Part shown: positions 60,459-64,000 of the stretch, one piece after another
Layout: every line of letters starts with the position of its first letter
Numbering within the stretch: the stretch's first letter is position 1
Assembly (NCBI GenBank): GCA_037447605.1
Contig: CM074804.1
Coordinates: forward strand, 3,240,001-3,304,000
Reading direction: 5' to 3'
Origin: Zygnema circumcarinatum
Taxonomy: Eukaryota > Streptophyta > Zygnematophyceae > Zygnematales > Zygnemataceae
Length of the DNA: 64,000 nucleotides
The notes under the pieces: model-generated
Database searches by the model: none
What the model was told of the DNA's origin: nothing
What the model saw: the letters and a program-made list of their open reading frames with translations, nothing else
Translations under genes and position numbers: made by a program

Positions 60459-61791
60459 TCACGGACAAGAAACGTTTTGAAAGCTCGCAGGTCCAAAACG
60501 TTTTCGGCGTTGATCTCCTTTGTTGACCAGTGGGACCTTGTGAGCAAGCAATCTAAGAATGAGTGCTGCCTCCATCAATTCTGCATGGCTGCGATCAGGG
60601 ACCATCATAAAGGCAAAACGCAGCGGCAGCTTGCGCTGACTGCGGTGTCTCTTAATTCGATGGCCAATGCTATCACTCTGCCAATAAAACGAGCAACGAG
60701 TTAGCATTGAAGAGGAGCTAGAAGGCAGTGTAGGACAAGCCGAAGTGGTCATTAATATGTGCAACGGTGCACGACGTTCCGATTCATTGAGAAGGAGACT
60801 TAAGCCCTAGCGAACAATAATAGAGATAGTAGAAGTTAATCAAAGTATCCAAGCATCTGATGAGAAGAAACAATTTAGGAGGGCCAACCTGTCCCACATA
60901 GAAGAATCCTTTGGGTAGCTCCATTACGTAAACACATGAGTGGCAGGCTGCTCGGGGTGGAGGTCGTTGAGTTGGTCCAACAAAGGTGAAGTGCACGTCC
61001 TCTGCTATGCCAGCTGCTACTTGGAGCTCTTTGCAAAGTTCAACAGCATAAGGCTCTACGTCCTCCAACCTCTTGAATGCCATCCTGCTCCCTTGAAACT
61101 CTTGGTTGATAGATAATTGTGCGCCTCCTTCACTGGTTCTACTTGCGACTGAAAGAAGCCCTTCTAGTGTGGCATCGCATCCCGTAAGGTCAGAGCAAGT
61201 CCCTGCAGCCATGCTACTAGCATCTCGTACAACGGCAGCTGATGACGAAAAACTTAATTCTTCGCTTCTGAGTTCAAGAACCGCAGCGTCTGTTCCTGAT
61301 CGAGCGACCAATTGATATGTTTGCTCCCTCTGACCTTCAGGAAAGCCTGAGCCATTGCCAGTGTCAATTGAAGAAATGACTCCGCTATCAGAGTCAATTT
61401 TGCGACCCCGGCCTGGTTTTTGTGACGAGCTGGATTTTCTCGCCTTCCTCCTTCCACCAGAAACTTTCCCTTCTTCTTGCACCTCGTTACTCTTAACATT
61501 CTGAAATGTTTCAGCAGAATCACCGGCGCCCTTGCTAGCCGGGACAATCATCGACGGGTTCGACCCAGAATGGCTTTGTTGGCCAATTGCCTCTCCTTCA
61601 AGCGTAGAGCCTTCTGTACGGTAGTAGGATGAAGTTTGCAATTGACTCGGCTCGCGAAGTACAAGAGAAGTTTCAACACTGTTCAAAGACAAGTGACTCA
61701 CCTCTCGAGGCTTTGCATGCCAAAGGCCACGTTTGCCTGCAGCGCAGAATAACGGCCGGACAGCCTTCATAGCCATCCCAGAAGCAGCCAT
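60459..61791 (-). CDS. Organelle-targeted protein with an MSH1-type GIY-YIG nuclease domain, 2 exons, 373 aa
   Basis: Exons are 61791-60889 and 60677-60459, phase 0, GT-AG. The N-terminus (MAASGMAMKAVRPLFCAAGK) looks like a plastid or mitochondrial presequence. A Ser/Lys/Arg-rich middle (about 100-140, GGRRKARKSSSSQKPGRGRK) may bind nucleic acid. The C-terminal 120 residues match the GIY-YIG domain at the end of plant MSH1: QRPPPRAACHSCVYVME, FYVGQ joined to SDSIGHRIKRHRS (conserved Arg), then DRSHAELMEAALI (catalytic Glu) and VNKGDQRRKRFG. No MutS ATPase or mismatch domain is present, and the ATG begins a complete frame, so this is a stand-alone protein. MSH1 suppresses recombination between repeats in organelle DNA. 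The role of a free domain is inferred. It could alternatively be a broken-off MSH1 3' end that acquired a presequence. Confidence 0.8.
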
Positions 61792-61799
61792 GGCCCAAG

Positions 61800-62240
61800 C
61801 AAGGTACCCCTAAGACACGAGGTTCGGCAAGGCATAGCCCTTGACCTCGGCAAGGCTTCCAAAAACAGCCACTCTACTGCTGGACGGTCTTGCAGGGACG
61901 GTGCGCTCCGACAGTGCCGACATCACCTGCATAGTGCAGCGCTGCAGCTCCCGTCCGAGAGAGAGAGAGAGCGCGAGAGAGAGAGAGATGGCCGTCAGCA
62001 GGCGCGCACGCGTCCGCAGCGAATCGAGCGGTCGAATTTCTGAATAATGGCGATACGATACGATACGATATGATATATTGAGCGATGCGGTCATCTCTCG
62101 GACATCTGTCATTGTACCGTACTATACGGTACGGCAAGGAAAGACGGAGGTACGAGGGGGAGAGGAGAGGAGAGGAGAGACGAGAGGAGCAGGGGGGCAG
62201 GGGGGAGGTGGGGAATACAAAGGTGAAGGGGGAGAGGTCC
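61800..62240 (-). promoter_or_regulatory. Promoter region of the GIY-YIG gene
   Basis: Upstream of the ATG at 61791 are a GA tract (61960-61990), a CGATA tandem run (62050-62070), a GTAC palindrome cluster (gtACCGTACtatACGGTACgg, about 62114-62134) and a GA/GGGA-rich stretch (62150-62240). The order resembles that upstream of the Ulp1 and CLC-d genes. Confidence 0.5.
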
Positions 62241-62937
62241 TCGTTATGCACATGATCTTGAGAGGGTCAGACGCGATAGGGATCGCTTGTCTTTTGTCTC
62301 CGTCTCTGCTTGCAATGGAAGGGTGGCGCGCAGGCCCCATGGATTTGTCCAAGGCCAAAGGGCAGCGGAAGCAAAAGCAATGCCTTTGAATCAGAAAGTA
62401 TTCCCCACCCATCTTGAGGTCACAAACGACCTCAAGATGGCCGCCCTTCGGCTCACCGTGGTTGATGCGTGTAAGTTTTCTTTCTAATGGAGCTACTAAC
62501 TCTTATTTGCTGACAATTATGCATATCAACTCTTGTCCTTCAGACGCTGCTTCTCTGGTCATTAGCAAAGTTGCAAAGTGGCCACCCAGTAACTCTACCT
62601 CTTACAGCGGAAACTTCCCACAATTTTACTGAACAGAACTGAACTGACCGAATGTACAGACCCTCGGACATATACATGTCACATATTATGAATCGAAGAG
62701 ATTACATCCTCCTCAATGCGAGGAATGTCCTTGAATGGATGCGCTCGTGCCACAGTGAACCAGAAGAATATAGCCGCTCGAGTATACATCACGCGCACCT
62801 GTGCTCCCACAACGCAAGTTCAGCAGCATTCGGAGGATGTCTTTCAGACAGATTGGGACTATCCTGCAGCATGGTTACGCTTGAGACTAACTTCTTAATG
62901 CACACATTACATGCTGTACCGTCAGCCAGTTATCCAG
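62241..62937. other. Intergenic between the GIY-YIG and SKIP5 genes
   Basis: Contains a short inverted repeat (CTTGAGGTCacaaacGACCTCAAG at about 62413-62436), which could form a hairpin. The rest is probably the SKIP5 3' UTR and spacer. Confidence 0.45.
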
Positions 62938-63841
62938 TTACCTTCCAGCAGATGCAGGCACTGAATCACCTATTGGCGAGCTATTTAAGATGAAGAGAAA
63001 AAAAATGACAGAGAATTTCAACAGCGAAACGCAATGCCGACTGCCAGCCTCATCTACACAACGGAGAACAAACAAATGATTGGATCGCCGCAAGCCAATC
63101 ATTACCTTCTGTAACGATAGCCCTCCACTCGTGCGCACTGCCTTCTCCCCTCCTCCAATTCTCGTTTCCACCACTACCAATCCGTTGCTTGTCGACCGCA
63201 GATGGGTCCGATCCTCGCTCCCCGCATGCTCTTCACAGCTCAGCACCTGAACTGCTTTCTGTTCCATCGTCTCCACGACAGCAGCCTCTTCCAACACTTT
63301 CGAAACCCTATTTTCGTTAGGCATCTCCATCCGAGAAGCCATTTCCATCTCCGACAGATTGCCTCCCTTCTCAACCGAACTTTCCGAATGAGGCAAGTCA
63401 TGGCGTGGAGAAAACTCCTTTCCTAAAGCCGCCGAGGTGGCGGCCAATGGCAGGCAAGGCGGGTTTGGCGGCAGGCGGAGGGCTCCAACGGCGGGGGCTG
63501 TAGTGACGATGGGGCAGACGAGGTGCTCTAAGGGATGCTCTGCACACTCAAGGGCGCAGTTCTCCACCGTCAGATGCCCGCTCTTATGCAGCAGACACCA
63601 TCCCAGTTCTGCTTGAACAGTCAAATTTGCCAATCGCGCATTCGAATGGAACTCCAAGGCCCTGCATTGCAGGCACAGGGAGAGCAGGATTAGCTCATCC
63701 AATGGGTCCAAGCTGATGGGGAAACAGAGCTGCTCCATGGACACCACCTCGGCAGGCAGTTGGGAGGAGAGAGAGTTCTCACCCTTCTGCGCCCCGACTG
63801 CATAGCAGCACAGTATCGTCCTCTGTATCTCCTCCACCAAC
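62938..63841 (-). CDS. SKIP5: F-box protein SKIP5-like, 3' exon (5' part outside window)
   Basis: One long terminal exon after an acceptor (gagCAG at 63842-63844), with stop at 62938. The block LANLTVQAELGWCLLHKSGH followed by LTVENCALECAEHPLEHLVC, and the later VVETRIGGGEKAVRTSG with LSLQKV, match the C-terminal beta-helix-like region of Arabidopsis SKIP5, an F-box subunit that binds SKP1-like ASK proteins in SCF ubiquitin ligases. The F-box itself would lie upstream, beyond the right edge. A non-conserved Ser/Glu-rich insert of about 100 residues separates the two blocks, making this form longer than the Arabidopsis one, and it also has a 30-residue hydrophobic tail (VIFFLFIL) not known in that protein. 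Confidence 0.75.
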
Positions 63842-64000
63842 CTGCTCCGGAGAGAAAATTCAGCTAGAGAACATCAACAAAAAGGACATGCCTGCAACAA
63901 TGAAAGATTTTGCGCATATGATCTGGTGACACAAATTCTCTATTTACGTATTCTGGCATTTGCAATTAACCAACAAGATATGGCCCTTAGGTTCACACTC
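63842..64000 (-). other. Intron of the SKIP5-like gene, cut by the window edge
   Basis: Follows directly upstream of the acceptor of the terminal exon. No coding stretch matching the expected F-box region is seen before the edge. Confidence 0.4.

Noticed and set aside
62413-62436. Hairpin as a bacterial-type terminator or riboswitch
   Set aside because: The inverted repeat is short, the genome is eukaryotic and no associated regulatory structure is visible.

Overview
This is a stretch of eukaryotic nuclear DNA from a green plant (streptophyte). The evidence is a set of split genes with GT-AG introns whose products belong to plant families: a BBX32-type B-box protein, a CLC-d-type anion transporter, an F-box SKIP5-type protein, a DUF7903-type protein that begins MSYVPPHKR, a plant-type separase, and a GIY-YIG domain of the kind found only on plant MSH1. 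Introns are many and moderately long. Start codons lie beside strongly GC/CpG-rich islands full of short tandem repeats. A Popeye-like gene and a TTAGGG-type telomere-like tract argue against a typical seed plant; a bryophyte, lycophyte or charophyte alga is more likely. I cannot name the species.

Layout: 1-239 possible 3' end of an unknown + gene; 471-868 a retroposon-like repeat copy ending in poly(A); 1264-3969 (-) a membrane-anchored Ulp1-type protease; 4726-7633 (+) a DUF7903-type gene; 8843-10088 (-) BBX32-like; 10.1-13.6 kb two CpG islands flanking about 1 kb of ordinary DNA; 13623-15992 (+) a plastid-targeted protein of unknown function; 16676-18541 (-) NUP43; 19049-34206 (+) separase; 35784-39546 (+) a plastid-type SAM methyltransferase; 40881-46074 (-) CLC-d-like; 47759-51501 (+) a Popeye/CNBD membrane protein; 52.2-53.2 kb an orphan CpG island; 53788-54175 a 7-bp satellite; 54775-59203 (+) a PC-esterase-like secreted protein; 60459-61791 (-) an organelle-targeted MSH1-type GIY-YIG protein; 62938-63841 (-) the 3' part of SKIP5.

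For eight genes I joined exons by hand so that every intron is GT-AG and the reading frame closes: Ulp1 (453 aa), BBX32-like (364), NUP43 (376), methyltransferase (404), CLC-d (838), Popeye-like (596), PC-esterase (462) and GIY-YIG (373). Separase (about 2,600 aa) was traced but not phase-checked at every junction.

The genes do not form a pathway. NUP43 and separase are head to head over 507 bp and both act in nuclear division. Several start regions share a promoter vocabulary: palindromic GTAC motifs, GCCACGTGGC G-boxes, tandem TGACGTGACG-like runs and GA/CT tracts. The most unusual items are the Popeye-like protein, the free-standing MSH1-type GIY-YIG protein, the membrane-anchored Ulp1 with a telomere-like tract in intron 1, and a dispersed repeat family carrying a conserved short reading frame near CpG islands.
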